A stretch of 64,000 nucleotides of DNA from Marinobacter orientalis (GCF_004792665.1 NZ_SRZX01000005.1:186001-250000), one strand, 5' to 3'. Positions 10,476 to 19,306 are shown, counted from the first letter of the stretch. Numbers and translations are program-made. Notes: generated by a model from the sequence alone, not told the origin.

Positions 10476-11693
10476 ATGATGTACTACACTCACGAACTGG
10501 GCCGTCTGGCGCTTACCCCGGCGCGTATGCTGGCCAGCGGCCAGAGTAAGATCCTTCGCCATCGGCTGAACCCCTGGTCCAGAGTCCCCGGTACACGCAG
10601 TATTGCCTCCGCACTCAAGGTGTTTGAGGATCTCACCAAGCGTTATCCCAAGCCGGCCTTCAATCTGGATACAACGGTTTGCGATGGCGAGACGGTTCTG
10701 GTCAACGAAGTCATCGTCAAGCGCAATCCCTTCTGCCAGCTGAAGCATTTCCAGCGCAACATCAATCGCCCGGATGATCCCAAACTGCTCATTGTAGCCC
10801 CGCTGTCCGGCCATTTTGCGTCGCTTCTCAGGGGTACTGTGGAAGCGATGTTGCCCAATCATGATGTTTACATTACCGATTGGCGAGACGCCAGCATGGT
10901 GCCGGTTACCAAAGGCAATTTCGGGCTCGATGACTATATTGACTATGTGATCGATTTTATCGACCACATTGGCCCTGACACACACGTTCTGGCGGTGTGC
11001 CAGCCGGTAGTGCCGGTGTTGGCGGCTACCGCACTGATGGCCCAGGATGATCATCCGTCAGCGCCCCGCTCTCTGGCTTTGATGAGCGGCCCGGTGGACG
11101 GACGGGTGGATCCGACAGAACCCTGTGAGCTGGCCAGGAAACACAAGCTTTCCTGGTTCAGACGTAACCTTATCCATACCGTGCCGGCCCCCTATCCGGG
11201 CGCCATGCGCAAGGTCTACCCCGGCTTTCTACAGCTGACGGGATTCATCAACATGAATTTCGATCGCCATGTGGATGCCTATCGGGGGCTGTTCAGATCT
11301 ATTCGCGATGATGACAAACAGGAAGTTGCCCGCCACAGAGAGTTCTACGACGAATATCTGGCAGTAATGGATCTGCCTGATGCCTATTATCTCGACACCA
11401 TTGAGCGTGTCTTCCAGAAATTCCAGCTTGCCAAGGGCTCTTTCAGGCACCGTGGCCGGCTGGTAAAGCCGGAAGCCATCCGCAAAACGGCACTGATGAC
11501 CATAGAGGGCGAGAAAGACGACATTTCCAGCCCGGGGCAGACGCGAGCTGCCCACGCGCTTTGCACCAACATTCCCGACGGCCGCCGGTTGCACCATTTG
11601 CAGGCCGGAGTTGGCCATTATGGCACCTTTAACGGCCGCCGCTGGCGCGAAGAAATCGCTCCCAGGCTGCAGAAGTTTATTCGCAGCGCCTGA
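10476..11693 (+). CDS. phaZ: Intracellular polyhydroxyalkanoate depolymerase
   Basis: A 405-residue protein matching intracellular PHB depolymerases, which mobilise stored polyester granules in the cytoplasm. The N-terminus (MMYYTHELGRLALTPARM) is typical. The nucleophile is Cys175 in VLAVCQPVVPVLAA, where this family uses cysteine in place of the lipase serine. TDWRDASMVPVTKGNFGLDDY and the C-terminal AGVGHYGTFNGRRWREEI, with the candidate catalytic histidine, complete the pattern. There is no signal peptide, consistent with action on native granules. It lies 101 bp upstream of phaC on the same strand, pairing granule breakdown with synthesis. Confidence 0.9.
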   Translation: MMYYTHELGRLALTPARMLASGQSKILRHRLNPWSRVPGTRSIASALKVFEDLTKRYPKPAFNLDTTVCDGETVLVNEVIVKRNPFCQLKHFQRNINRPDDPKLLIVAPLSGHFASLLRGTVEAMLPNHDVYITDWRDASMVPVTKGNFGLDDYIDYVIDFIDHIGPDTHVLAVCQPVVPVLAATALMAQDDHPSAPRSLALMSGPVDGRVDPTEPCELARKHKLSWFRRNLIHTVPAPYPGAMRKVYPGFLQLTGFINMNFDRHVDAYRGLFRSIRDDDKQEVARHREFYDEYLAVMDLPDAYYLDTIERVFQKFQLAKGSFRHRGRLVKPEAIRKTALMTIEGEKDDISSPGQTRAAHALCTNIPDGRRLHHLQAGVGHYGTFNGRRWREEIAPRLQKFIRSA

Positions 11694-11794
11694 GCCGCCG
11701 TTTGCTCGGGCATCTTGTTGCAAACGCTGCCCTCTGCTAATTTTGAAGAAAAGCTTCACCGTCTCTCAGGGCCGGTGATTCAGGGAGAACATCA

Positions 11795-13705
11795 ATGTCT
11801 GAGAAGTCTGTAAAGCCAGTTTCCGGTAGTAGTGGCGAAAGCCGTACTGTGCGCCAGTCTCTGATGAGTGCAGGGAAGCATGGTACCCACCTGGTCACCC
11901 GTTCGGTGATAAGGCGCCTGAAAGGCGGCCGGCCCAATCCGGCGAGCCTGAAGAGTCTGGCGAAACCCTTTGTCCGCTTCACCGCCAAATTTGCCACTCA
12001 GCCCGATGCAATCATTACCGCCCAGATGCGGCTTGTGCAGAACACCACCATTCTGGGCAGTGGCGCGTTGATGAGCCTGATCAGCCGGGAGCCCATGCGG
12101 GTGGCGGCACCTGAGCGGGGCGATCCCCGTTTCAGGGACGATGCCTGGAATGACACCATTTACTTCAACCTGCTCATGCAGGCCTATCTGATGTCGGATC
12201 GCTGGATCAACGATACCATAGACGATGTCCGGGGCCTTGAAGAGCACGATCGCCACAAGGTCCGCTTCTTTACCAACCAGGTCACTGATGCCCTGGCACC
12301 CAGCAACTTCGTTCTGACCAATCCCGAGGTGTTGAGGGAGACCGTAGACAGCCGGGGGCGAAACCTGATTCGTGGCTTTGCCAATTTTCTGCGGGATATT
12401 GACGAAGCCGATGGCCGGTTGTCCTTCAGAATGTCGGATCCGGATGCCTTCGAGGTTGGCGTGAACCTGGCGGATACGCCCGGTGATGTCGTCTACCAGA
12501 ATGATCTGATGCAGCTGATCCAGTACCGGCCAACAACCGAGACCGTGCATCGTCGGCCGCTCCTCGTAGTGCCGCCCTGGATCAACAAGTATTACATTCT
12601 GGATCTGGGTGCGAAAAAGTCGTTTATCCGCTACTGGGTCGAGAAGGGTCATACCGTATTCGTCATTTCCTGGGTCAACCCCGGAAAGGAGCATGCCAAC
12701 AAGGGATTCGAGGACTATATGCTCGAGGGGCCGGTGGCTGCGCTGGACGCCATTGAAAAAGCCACCGGTGAGAGAGAGGTGAACGCCGTTGGTTACTGTA
12801 TTGGCGGGACATTGCTGGGTAGCGCGCTGGCCTGGTTGGCAGCACGCGACGACGACCGGGTGAAGAGCGCAACCTTCCTGAACAGCATGCTGGACTTTTC
12901 AAACGTTGGCGACATCGAAGTCTTCATCGACGAAGACATGATCAAAAAGATGGAAAAGGCCATGAAAAAGCAGGGCTACCTGGATGGTACCGCCATGGCA
13001 GCCGCTTTCAACATGCTGCGCGCCAACAGCCTGATCTGGTCCTTCTACATCAACAACTATCTTCTGGGTCGGGAAACACCAGCTTTCGATCTGTTGCACT
13101 GGAACTCGGACTCCACCCGGCTACCAGGGGCCATGCACAGCTTCTACCTTCGCAACATGTATCTTGAGAATCGCCTGGGCAAGCCCGGTGGCATTACCCT
13201 GGCGGGAACGCCGATCGATCTTGGTCAGGTCAAAGTGCCTGCCTATTTTGCCTCGGCCATTGAGGATCATATTGCGCCCTGGGTGTCCTGTTACAAAGGC
13301 TCGCGCTATCTGGGCGGGCCGGTCCGCTTCGTGCTCGGCGGTTCCGGCCACATTGCCGGAATTATCAATCCGCCCTACAAACATAAATACGGTTATCGCA
13401 TCAACGAAAATACCGAGTTGTCACCGGAAGAATGGCTCGCCGGCGCAGAAGAGTTCGAGGGCTCCTGGTGGCCGGACTGGGTCAAGTGGGCCGAGCAGTT
13501 CGGTGGTGGTGAAGTTCCGGCGAGAACACCCGGAGAGGGAGAGTTGCCGATTATTGAGGCTGCGCCGGGCTCCTATGTGCGCAATGAGCCGGCTCCGGAA
13601 ACGCCGCGGGAAAAAGCCATCCCCGCCAAGCGCAAAACCTCCGGGCCAGCAGCGGGGAAATCACCTCAACGCCAGCGGAGCCAAAAAGCTGCCAAAACAG
13701 GTTGA
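11795..13705 (+). CDS. phaC: Class I poly(3-hydroxyalkanoate) synthase
   Basis: A 636-residue synthase that polymerises 3-hydroxyacyl-CoA into PHA at the granule surface. The lipase-like box with catalytic cysteine is VGYCIGGTLLGSALAW near residue 335. The conserved HIAPW, with the family's aspartate just before it, and the catalytic histidine in GGSGHIAGIINPP are present. Other family blocks are PPWINKYYILDL and WVNPGKEHANKGFEDY. The start at 11795 has GGGAG seven bases upstream. The protein is longer than the usual 560-600 residues, mostly through an Ala/Lys/Arg-rich tail (residues about 605-636) that resembles a disordered DNA- or granule-binding extension. phaA, phaB and phasin genes are not nearby. 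Confidence 0.93.
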   Translation: MSEKSVKPVSGSSGESRTVRQSLMSAGKHGTHLVTRSVIRRLKGGRPNPASLKSLAKPFVRFTAKFATQPDAIITAQMRLVQNTTILGSGALMSLISREPMRVAAPERGDPRFRDDAWNDTIYFNLLMQAYLMSDRWINDTIDDVRGLEEHDRHKVRFFTNQVTDALAPSNFVLTNPEVLRETVDSRGRNLIRGFANFLRDIDEADGRLSFRMSDPDAFEVGVNLADTPGDVVYQNDLMQLIQYRPTTETVHRRPLLVVPPWINKYYILDLGAKKSFIRYWVEKGHTVFVISWVNPGKEHANKGFEDYMLEGPVAALDAIEKATGEREVNAVGYCIGGTLLGSALAWLAARDDDRVKSATFLNSMLDFSNVGDIEVFIDEDMIKKMEKAMKKQGYLDGTAMAAAFNMLRANSLIWSFYINNYLLGRETPAFDLLHWNSDSTRLPGAMHSFYLRNMYLENRLGKPGGITLAGTPIDLGQVKVPAYFASAIEDHIAPWVSCYKGSRYLGGPVRFVLGGSGHIAGIINPPYKHKYGYRINENTELSPEEWLAGAEEFEGSWWPDWVKWAEQFGGGEVPARTPGEGELPIIEAAPGSYVRNEPAPETPREKAIPAKRKTSGPAAGKSPQRQRSQKAAKTG

Positions 13706-13729
13706 CCCTCTGCTTGCTGCCATCCAGAA

Positions 13730-13749
13730 TACTGTATATATAAACAGTA
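13730..13749. promoter_or_regulatory. LexA box (SOS operator)
   Basis: The 20 bases TACTGTATATATAAACAGTA differ at one position from the gammaproteobacterial LexA consensus TACTGTATATATATACAGTA and contain the essential CTG-N10-CAG. It sits 45 bp before the ATG at 13795 and 24 bp after the phaC stop. A promoter can be drawn across it: TTGCTG at 13714-13719, a 17 bp spacer and TATATA at 13737-13742, so bound LexA would cover the -10. It should repress the three-gene unit 13795-18358. Confidence 0.85.
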
Positions 13750-13794
13750 TATAGGGTGGCTGCGTTTTGCGGCTCCCCGCGCGGGAGGATGGTC

Positions 13795-14544
13795 ATGACA
13801 GGACAAGGTCCGGTTTCCTTTGTCACAGTGCGGCGCCAGTTTGAGTTTCGCAGTATCGAGGTGGGTCGCTGGGTGACGCCCCCGGAACGGGACAGGGCTG
13901 CCGGGCGTTTTTATCAGGCGCTGTGTGATCTCATGGCGCTCCTCAGAGGCCCGGAAACCCTGATTTCCCTGCGTAGCACCCTGGGGCTGCAATACGGCAT
14001 TGGCGGCCGCCCCGGAGTGGCTGCCCACTATATTCCCGCAACCAGACAACTGGCCCTGGCGAAGAATGCCGGTGCCGGAAGTCTTGCCCATGAATGGTTT
14101 CATGCTTTTGATCATTACATGGGAGACAAGGCATTCCGCAAACTGGGGAAGCACGGTTTTGCCTCCAGCGCGTGGCTGAGCAGTGCAATCCAGAAAAAGC
14201 ATCCACTGAATGCACAACTGAGCGCCTGCTTTCAGGCCATCCTTCTCAACCAGGACGGCACCGCACCCAGTCCGCTGTTCCGCGCGTCACAGAAAGCGGA
14301 TGCAGGGCTGAAGGTTCTCTACTACGCCAGGCCGGAAGAACTCTGCGCCCGCGCCTTTGAAGCCTTTGTCGAAGATGCCCAGCCCCGGAACAGCTTCCTG
14401 GTGCGGGGCACGGTGTATTCTGAAGAGGCAAAAGCGGGCCTGTATCCTGAGGGCGCCCAAAGACGGCAAATCAATGATGAGTTCCAGCGTTATTTCGAGG
14501 CGCTGGGCACTGCCCTGTATCGGGAACAGGCCAAAGCCGGCTAG
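13795..14544 (+). CDS. CLCA_X-type protein with HEXXH motif, SOS-linked
   Basis: A 249-residue protein resembling the family annotated as CLCA_X. Its clearest feature is H99-E-W-F-H103 in SLAHEWFHAFDHYMG, a zinc-metallopeptidase HEXXH motif, with D106 and H107 close behind. The preceding IPATRQLALAKNAGAGS looks like an edge strand running beside the helix, as in zincins. The ATG at 13795 is chosen because GGGAGG stands six bases upstream; in-frame ATGs at 13756 and 13789 are worse. It is the first gene behind the LexA box and 38 bp before the nuclease gene. Peptidase activity is inferred from the motif only; it could instead be a non-catalytic DNA-repair partner. Confidence 0.75.
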   Translation: MTGQGPVSFVTVRRQFEFRSIEVGRWVTPPERDRAAGRFYQALCDLMALLRGPETLISLRSTLGLQYGIGGRPGVAAHYIPATRQLALAKNAGAGSLAHEWFHAFDHYMGDKAFRKLGKHGFASSAWLSSAIQKKHPLNAQLSACFQAILLNQDGTAPSPLFRASQKADAGLKVLYYARPEELCARAFEAFVEDAQPRNSFLVRGTVYSEEAKAGLYPEGAQRRQINDEFQRYFEALGTALYREQAKAG

Positions 14545-14582
14545 AATTGCCCACGGTTTTGAACTGATCCAGGGGAAGTAGC

Positions 14583-15704
14583 ATGCCCAGGTTTTTACAC
14601 ACGGCAGACTGGCAAATGGGGCGGGCATTCAGCCGCTTCGAAACAGAAGACGGTGCGGCTCTGGTTGAAGCACGGTTTGAGGCCATTGAAAAACTCGCAC
14701 GGCTGGCTAATGAGCACCGGTGCGATGCCATTCTGGTGGCCGGAGATGTCTTTGATGCCCAGACGGTCGCCGACCGGACCATTCGTCGCGTATTCAATGC
14801 TACCAGAGGCTTCACCGGCCCTTGGGTCATGCTTCCCGGAAACCATGATGCGGCGTTAGCCGAGAGCGTCTGGACCAGGGCCAGACGCCTCGGCGCCGTT
14901 CCTGACAACATCCATCTCGCTCTGGAGCCGGGCACGATCAATCTGGAACCCCAGGGTCTGGCGATCCTCTGCGCGCCCCTGACACAACGCAACACCTACA
15001 GCGACCTGACAGCAACCTTCAACAGCTGTGAAACCCCCGAAGGCCTGGTGAGGATTGGCCTTGCCCACGGCAGCGTGCAAGGCCTGTTGCCTGACGAGAT
15101 CGACTCCACCAATCCGATATTGCCGAACCGAGCCGAAACAGCCCGCCTGGATTACTTCGCCCTTGGTGACTGGCACGGCACCAAACAGATTGATGAGCGC
15201 ACCTGGTACAGCGGCACGCCGGAGCCGGAACGGTTTCGTAATAACGGCGCCGGCTACGCCCTGATTATCAACCTGTCCGGGCCGGGTGAATTGCCGGCCG
15301 TAACGCCCGTGGAAACCGCACGCTACCAGTGGCACCAGTGGCGGCAGACACTGACTGTGGAATCGGATCTGGACCAGCTGCTGGAAAGGCTTCAGGCATT
15401 ACCGGAGCCATCCGTGCTTGATCTTCGCCTGGACGGTTCGGTCACTCTCGCCGGTGAGGAAAGACTGATCAATGCGCTGTCTGTGGCAGAGGCCAGGTTC
15501 CGCAGTATCCAGTGTGATCGAAGCGGCCTGCAACTGGAGCCCACCGACGACGACATTGCCGCACTGAAAGCCGATGGGTATGTGGGGGAGGTGATTGAAC
15601 ATCTCAGGACCCAGCAGCAGAACGACGACGCTGAAGCCGCGCGTGACGCACTGGCCGTTCTGGCAGGGCTGTTAAAAGAACGGAAACAGGAGATCAGCGA
15701 ATGA
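14583..15704 (+). CDS. DNA repair exonuclease, SbcD/Mre11-like metallophosphoesterase
   Basis: A 373-residue calcineurin-like phosphoesterase of the Mre11/SbcD/YhaO group. All metal-binding motifs are visible: H6-T-A-D-W, G54-D-V-F-D58, G86-N-H-D89, A161-H-G-S and G195-D-W-H-G199. The partner enzymes cut DNA ends and hairpins with Mn2+ when complexed with an SMC-like ATPase. The C-terminal part (about 265-373) is a capping and ATPase-binding region. The ATG follows GGGGAAG. Its stop overlaps the start of the ATPase gene by 4 bp (ATGA), as expected for a tight heteromeric complex. It is closer to the YhaO type than to E. coli SbcD, judging by its partner. Confidence 0.88.
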   Translation: MPRFLHTADWQMGRAFSRFETEDGAALVEARFEAIEKLARLANEHRCDAILVAGDVFDAQTVADRTIRRVFNATRGFTGPWVMLPGNHDAALAESVWTRARRLGAVPDNIHLALEPGTINLEPQGLAILCAPLTQRNTYSDLTATFNSCETPEGLVRIGLAHGSVQGLLPDEIDSTNPILPNRAETARLDYFALGDWHGTKQIDERTWYSGTPEPERFRNNGAGYALIINLSGPGELPAVTPVETARYQWHQWRQTLTVESDLDQLLERLQALPEPSVLDLRLDGSVTLAGEERLINALSVAEARFRSIQCDRSGLQLEPTDDDIAALKADGYVGEVIEHLRTQQQNDDAEAARDALAVLAGLLKERKQEISE

Positions 15705-18358
15705 AACTCCGGCGACTACAGGTGGAGCAGCTTCGCCAGTTCCGGCAGCCGTTTGTAATGGACGACCTGCAGCCGGGCCTTAATCTGATCCATGGCCCCA
15801 ATGAGTCCGGCAAGAGCACCCTGGTGCGGGCGATTCGTGCCGCTTTTTTCGAGCGTTACCGGACAAGCTCTGTTGATGATCTGCGCCCCTGGGGCGATTC
15901 CGCAGCCGCCCCGACCATTACCCTGGACTTCGACGCCCGGCAGAAGTCCTGGCACTTGGTAAAGAGCTTTCTGCAGCGCAAACGCTGCGACCTTACGATT
16001 GATTCAACCAGCTACAGCGAAGACGAAGCGGAAGAGAAGCTCTCGGAGCTCCTTGGCTTCCAGTTCTCCGCCAAGGGTGTCAGCAAGCCCGAGCATTGGG
16101 GCGTGCCTGGTTTACTGTGGGTCGAGCAGGGCACTGGGCAGAATATAGAGCAGGCAGTAGAGCACGCCGGCGATCACCTCAAATCAGCGCTCAATTCTCT
16201 GGTTGGCGAGGTTGCCAGCACCGGTGGTGACGAACTGGTCGAACAGGTCAAAGCCCGCTGGAGTGAACTGTTTACACCTACTGGAAAACCCCGTGGCGAT
16301 TACCAGAAGCTGGAGAAAGAACGGGAAGAACACCAGCGGGAAATCGATGGGCTGCAGGCCCGCATCCAGAAATACCAGGAGCAGGTAGACCGGCTTGGCA
16401 AACTGACCCACGACTACGAACGCACCCGGCAGGAACGCCCCTGGGAAGAGGCTGAGCGGCAGCTTGAACAGGCAAAGGAACGGTACCGGCAGGTAGAAAA
16501 ACTGGAGCAACAGCAGGCCCAGGAAAAAGAGATCCTCAAACACCTGCAGAGCAGACAGCAACTGTTACGGCAGAACCAGGAACAACTGGAAAGCCTGAAC
16601 AGGAAGCTGGATGTCCGCAAAGCAGAGCTGGAAAAAGCCCAGCGGGCACTGGAGCAGGCCGAGGCCCGCAGCCCGTCCGTTGCAAACAGCGTTCAGGAAG
16701 CAAAATCAGCCTATGAAGCAGCCGCAAAAAAGGTCGAGCAGGCCCGCCTGCAGGAAACCCGTTCCCGACTGGAGCAGGACGTCCAGCGGCTGGACCAGCA
16801 GAACCGGACGCTGACCCAGAACCTGGAGAAAGCCCGGCAATATCAGCAGGAACTCGAAAAAGCGAGGGAACAGGCGCGGCAGAACCAGATTGATGTCAAA
16901 GCTTTGAAAGCGCTGAAAGATACAGAGCGCCAACTGAAAGAAGAAAACATCCGCTCGCAAACCATCGCCACCCGCCTGACCTGGCAGCTGGAGCCGGATG
17001 CCAGGCTGGCCCTGAATGGCGAGCCGTTGGAAGAGCAGGGTGAGCGCCAACTGCTGGAGGATTCCAGCCTGCTGATACCGGGTGTCGGCACACTGGGGAT
17101 TACCCCTGGTGGCGAAGACCTTGCCAGTACCCGCCGCCGGCTCTCCACCCTTGAGCAGAGTCTGACCGAACAGATGAAAACCCTGGGGGTGGATTACGTC
17201 CAGCAGGCCGAGCATCGTGTGATGGCCTATGAGGCCGCGGAAAGGACGCTGCAGCACACTCGGGAACTGCTGAAATCCGTCGCCCCTGTGAATGTTGAAC
17301 AGCTGCTTGCAGACGAGAAGGAAACCGGAGCCCGACTGCAGGCAGCAAAATCCGAATTGCAGAACAGCCCGGCACCAGAGCCGGGGCAGCACGCCCGGGC
17401 CACCGACGTTGCATCAGCGGAAGCCGGGCGCGCCCGCGCCGAAACAAGACTGGCCGAGGCCGAGGCCGAGGAACGGAAGCACCAGACAGAACTCCTGACC
17501 CGCCGGCAGAGCCGCGACAACGCGAAAGCCGAGTGGCAACAGTTGCAGGACGAAGTGCACAGTCCGGAGCACCAGAAACAGCTCCAGAACCTGTCAACGG
17601 AACTGGCTGATATCGACGATAAAATGGGCCGGCTGGCCGCCACCCTGAAAGCTCGCGAACAGGAGATACAGGAAGCCCGCCCGGCGATACTGAAACAGGA
17701 CATCGAACGCTACCAGCGCAGCATCAGCACCCTGCGCCAGGCCCAGGAGGAACGCCAGCGGGAACTGAGAGACATACAGGTAAGGCTCGAAGCCTGGGGC
17801 GCCGAAGGGCTGGAGGAGCAACGCAACGAAAGAGTAGCCGAACTTGAGCAGTGCAACCGTCGCTACCAGGAACTGCATCGTCGTGCCCGGGCACTGGACC
17901 TGCTGCTCAACTTGCTGACCGAGAAGAGGCAGGCACTGACCCGTCGCCTGCAGGCACCGTTGCAGAAGCACCTGGACCACTACCTCTCACTGCTGTTCCC
18001 ACAAGCCACCCTGGAGGTGGATGAACACCTGAGGCCGGGCACGTTCACCCGCGGAACCGAACTGGGGCAGATCGCCGAGCTGAGTTTTGGCGCCCGCGAA
18101 CAAATGGGCCTGATCAGCCGTCTGGCCTACGCAGATCTTCTGCAGGAAGCCGGAAGACCAACCCTGGTGATAATGGACGACACCCTGGTACACAGCGATA
18201 CCGACCGTCTCGAAGACATGAAGCGCATTCTGTTCGACGCCGCCAACCGCCACCAGATACTGCTGTTTACCTGTCATCCGGAAAAGTGGAGTGACCTGGG
18301 CGTGGCGCCGAGGGATATTCAGGCGATGAAAGAGCAGGGTTCTACTAACCCCGTGTAA
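15701..18358 (+). CDS. SMC-like AAA ATPase, Rad50/SbcC/YhaN type, without zinc hook
   Basis: An 885-residue ABC/SMC-type ATPase. Walker A is G32-P-N-E-S-G-K-S-T40. The ABC signature is LSFGAREQMGLISRLAYADL near 793, and Walker B plus D-loop is TLVIMDDTLVHSDTDR near 820. Between them lie two long coiled coils rich in E, Q, R and L (about 200-420 and 475-740). The apex has no CXXC zinc hook; it carries a beta-rich insert at about 425-472 (LIPGVGTLGITPGGEDL), as in YhaN-like proteins. It should power and gate the nuclease encoded just upstream, with which it overlaps by 4 bp. It is the last complete gene of the predicted SOS unit. Confidence 0.88.
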   Translation: MKLRRLQVEQLRQFRQPFVMDDLQPGLNLIHGPNESGKSTLVRAIRAAFFERYRTSSVDDLRPWGDSAAAPTITLDFDARQKSWHLVKSFLQRKRCDLTIDSTSYSEDEAEEKLSELLGFQFSAKGVSKPEHWGVPGLLWVEQGTGQNIEQAVEHAGDHLKSALNSLVGEVASTGGDELVEQVKARWSELFTPTGKPRGDYQKLEKEREEHQREIDGLQARIQKYQEQVDRLGKLTHDYERTRQERPWEEAERQLEQAKERYRQVEKLEQQQAQEKEILKHLQSRQQLLRQNQEQLESLNRKLDVRKAELEKAQRALEQAEARSPSVANSVQEAKSAYEAAAKKVEQARLQETRSRLEQDVQRLDQQNRTLTQNLEKARQYQQELEKAREQARQNQIDVKALKALKDTERQLKEENIRSQTIATRLTWQLEPDARLALNGEPLEEQGERQLLEDSSLLIPGVGTLGITPGGEDLASTRRRLSTLEQSLTEQMKTLGVDYVQQAEHRVMAYEAAERTLQHTRELLKSVAPVNVEQLLADEKETGARLQAAKSELQNSPAPEPGQHARATDVASAEAGRARAETRLAEAEAEERKHQTELLTRRQSRDNAKAEWQQLQDEVHSPEHQKQLQNLSTELADIDDKMGRLAATLKAREQEIQEARPAILKQDIERYQRSISTLRQAQEERQRELRDIQVRLEAWGAEGLEEQRNERVAELEQCNRRYQELHRRARALDLLLNLLTEKRQALTRRLQAPLQKHLDHYLSLLFPQATLEVDEHLRPGTFTRGTELGQIAELSFGAREQMGLISRLAYADLLQEAGRPTLVIMDDTLVHSDTDRLEDMKRILFDAANRHQILLFTCHPEKWSDLGVAPRDIQAMKEQGSTNPV

Positions 18359-18368
18359 AGGACCGCCA

Positions 18369-18521
18369 ATGACAATTGTCCCCTACAATCGCAAAGCCCA
18401 GACCTTCTTCAGCCAATATCAGTCCCTGACCTTCGAGCAGGTTCACAGCGACCGGTTAGATCGAATTGTCTCCCCAAAGCGTATCCGTACTCGATTCCAG
18501 TCCGTGGCGGACAGGTTGTAA
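18369..18521 (+). pseudogene. N-terminal stub of a class I SAM methyltransferase
   Basis: A 50-codon ORF begins 11 bp after the ATPase stop. Its first about 32 residues (MTIVPYNRKAQTFFSQYQSL, then TFEQVHSDRLDRI) have the form of the N-terminus of small SAM-dependent methyltransferases. In those proteins YYNxNAxxFF is followed by the LDAGCGSGRD SAM-binding loop. Here the sequence leaves the family before that loop and stops at 18519-18521. It looks like a gene cut off by deletion, with nothing downstream resembling the lost part. It could alternatively be an expressed short peptide. Confidence 0.6.
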
Positions 18522-18555
18522 CCATTACAGAAAACTCTCACCAATAGGCTGTCAG

Positions 18556-18987
18556 ATGGCGTTCCTGAACAAGAGAAAGCAAGAACTGCAGGCTGCACTG
18601 GAAAACCTCGAGGCGGCGGAAAACCGGGTTATGGAGCTGCAAGCGGATTTTCAGGCAATCGAACGGTCTGTTGCGCTTTTGGTGCTCACCCGGGATGGGC
18701 TTGTCGATCAGGCCAGTGATGTTTTTCTCGATATGCTTGGGTATCAAAGGGATCAGTTGATCGGTCAGCACCATCGGGTTTTCTGTGACAGCGATTATGC
18801 CCGCAGCGAGGACTACATCGCGTTCTGGCGGGAGCTGGTTACGGGTCACGTCAAAGAAGGGCGTTTCATCAACATCAATGCCGAGGGGCAGAAGGTCTGC
18901 CTGGAGGCCCGTTATTTGCCGGTGCTTTCCGACAAAGGCATTGTGAAGCGGATTATCGTGTTAGTGACTGATGCTGTGGCGCAGTAA
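18556..18987 (+). CDS. Stand-alone PAS domain protein
   Basis: A 143-residue protein with an N-terminal coiled coil (KRKQELQAALENLEAAENRV) followed by one PAS domain from about 45 to the end. The PAS pattern is the one found in front of chemoreceptors: VDQASDVFLDMLGYQRDQLIG, then HHRVFCDSDYARSEDY and FWRELVTGHVKEGRFININ. No kinase, cyclase or receptor output domain follows. It may bind a small ligand or dimerise with another signalling protein. The ATG at 18556 fits the start of the conserved coil; the upstream part of the open frame has no RBS and reads through the stub region. Function unknown. Confidence 0.75.
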   Translation: MAFLNKRKQELQAALENLEAAENRVMELQADFQAIERSVALLVLTRDGLVDQASDVFLDMLGYQRDQLIGQHHRVFCDSDYARSEDYIAFWRELVTGHVKEGRFININAEGQKVCLEARYLPVLSDKGIVKRIIVLVTDAVAQ

Positions 18988-19057
18988 TCCCGTCGGCTTC
19001 CGTCGATGACAGCGTCTGCGTGCAGGGGTACCCCACTGCGCGCAGATGCCAGTGTGT

Positions 19058-19246
19058 CTACTGCTTCTTGCAGGTCTTGATACCAATCATCGAGTAAGCG
19101 GGACATGTGCCCACCGCCGCCGTTGCCAGCGGAATAATGCCGATCCAGCCCCAGGCTGTTTGTGGTCCCACGAATACCAGTGCCAGTAATACAATGCCAA
19201 CAATGGCGCGGATAATGCGGTCTGCGGATCCCATGTTTCTGGTCAT
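19058..19246 (-). CDS. DUF2892 family small membrane protein
   Basis: A 62-residue protein beginning MTRNMGSADRIIRAIVGIVL, the classic DUF2892 (YgaP-like membrane part) opening. It has two hydrophobic helices, and the end CPAYSMIGIKTCKK holds two cysteines. The ATG at 19246 has GGAGA upstream; a longer in-frame ORF to 19366 has no RBS and would run across the regulatory region. These proteins often stand beside rhodanese or sulfur-handling genes or Crp/Fnr regulators. Here the divergent neighbour is such a regulator, which probably controls it. Confidence 0.85.
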   Translation of the reverse strand: MTRNMGSADRIIRAIVGIVLLALVFVGPQTAWGWIGIIPLATAAVGTCPAYSMIGIKTCKKQ

Positions 19247-19306
19247 TTTCCAGTCTCCTTTTGGTGATGCCAGGTAACAACTCAAGAGTAGGCCAGGACC
19301 CTCTGC

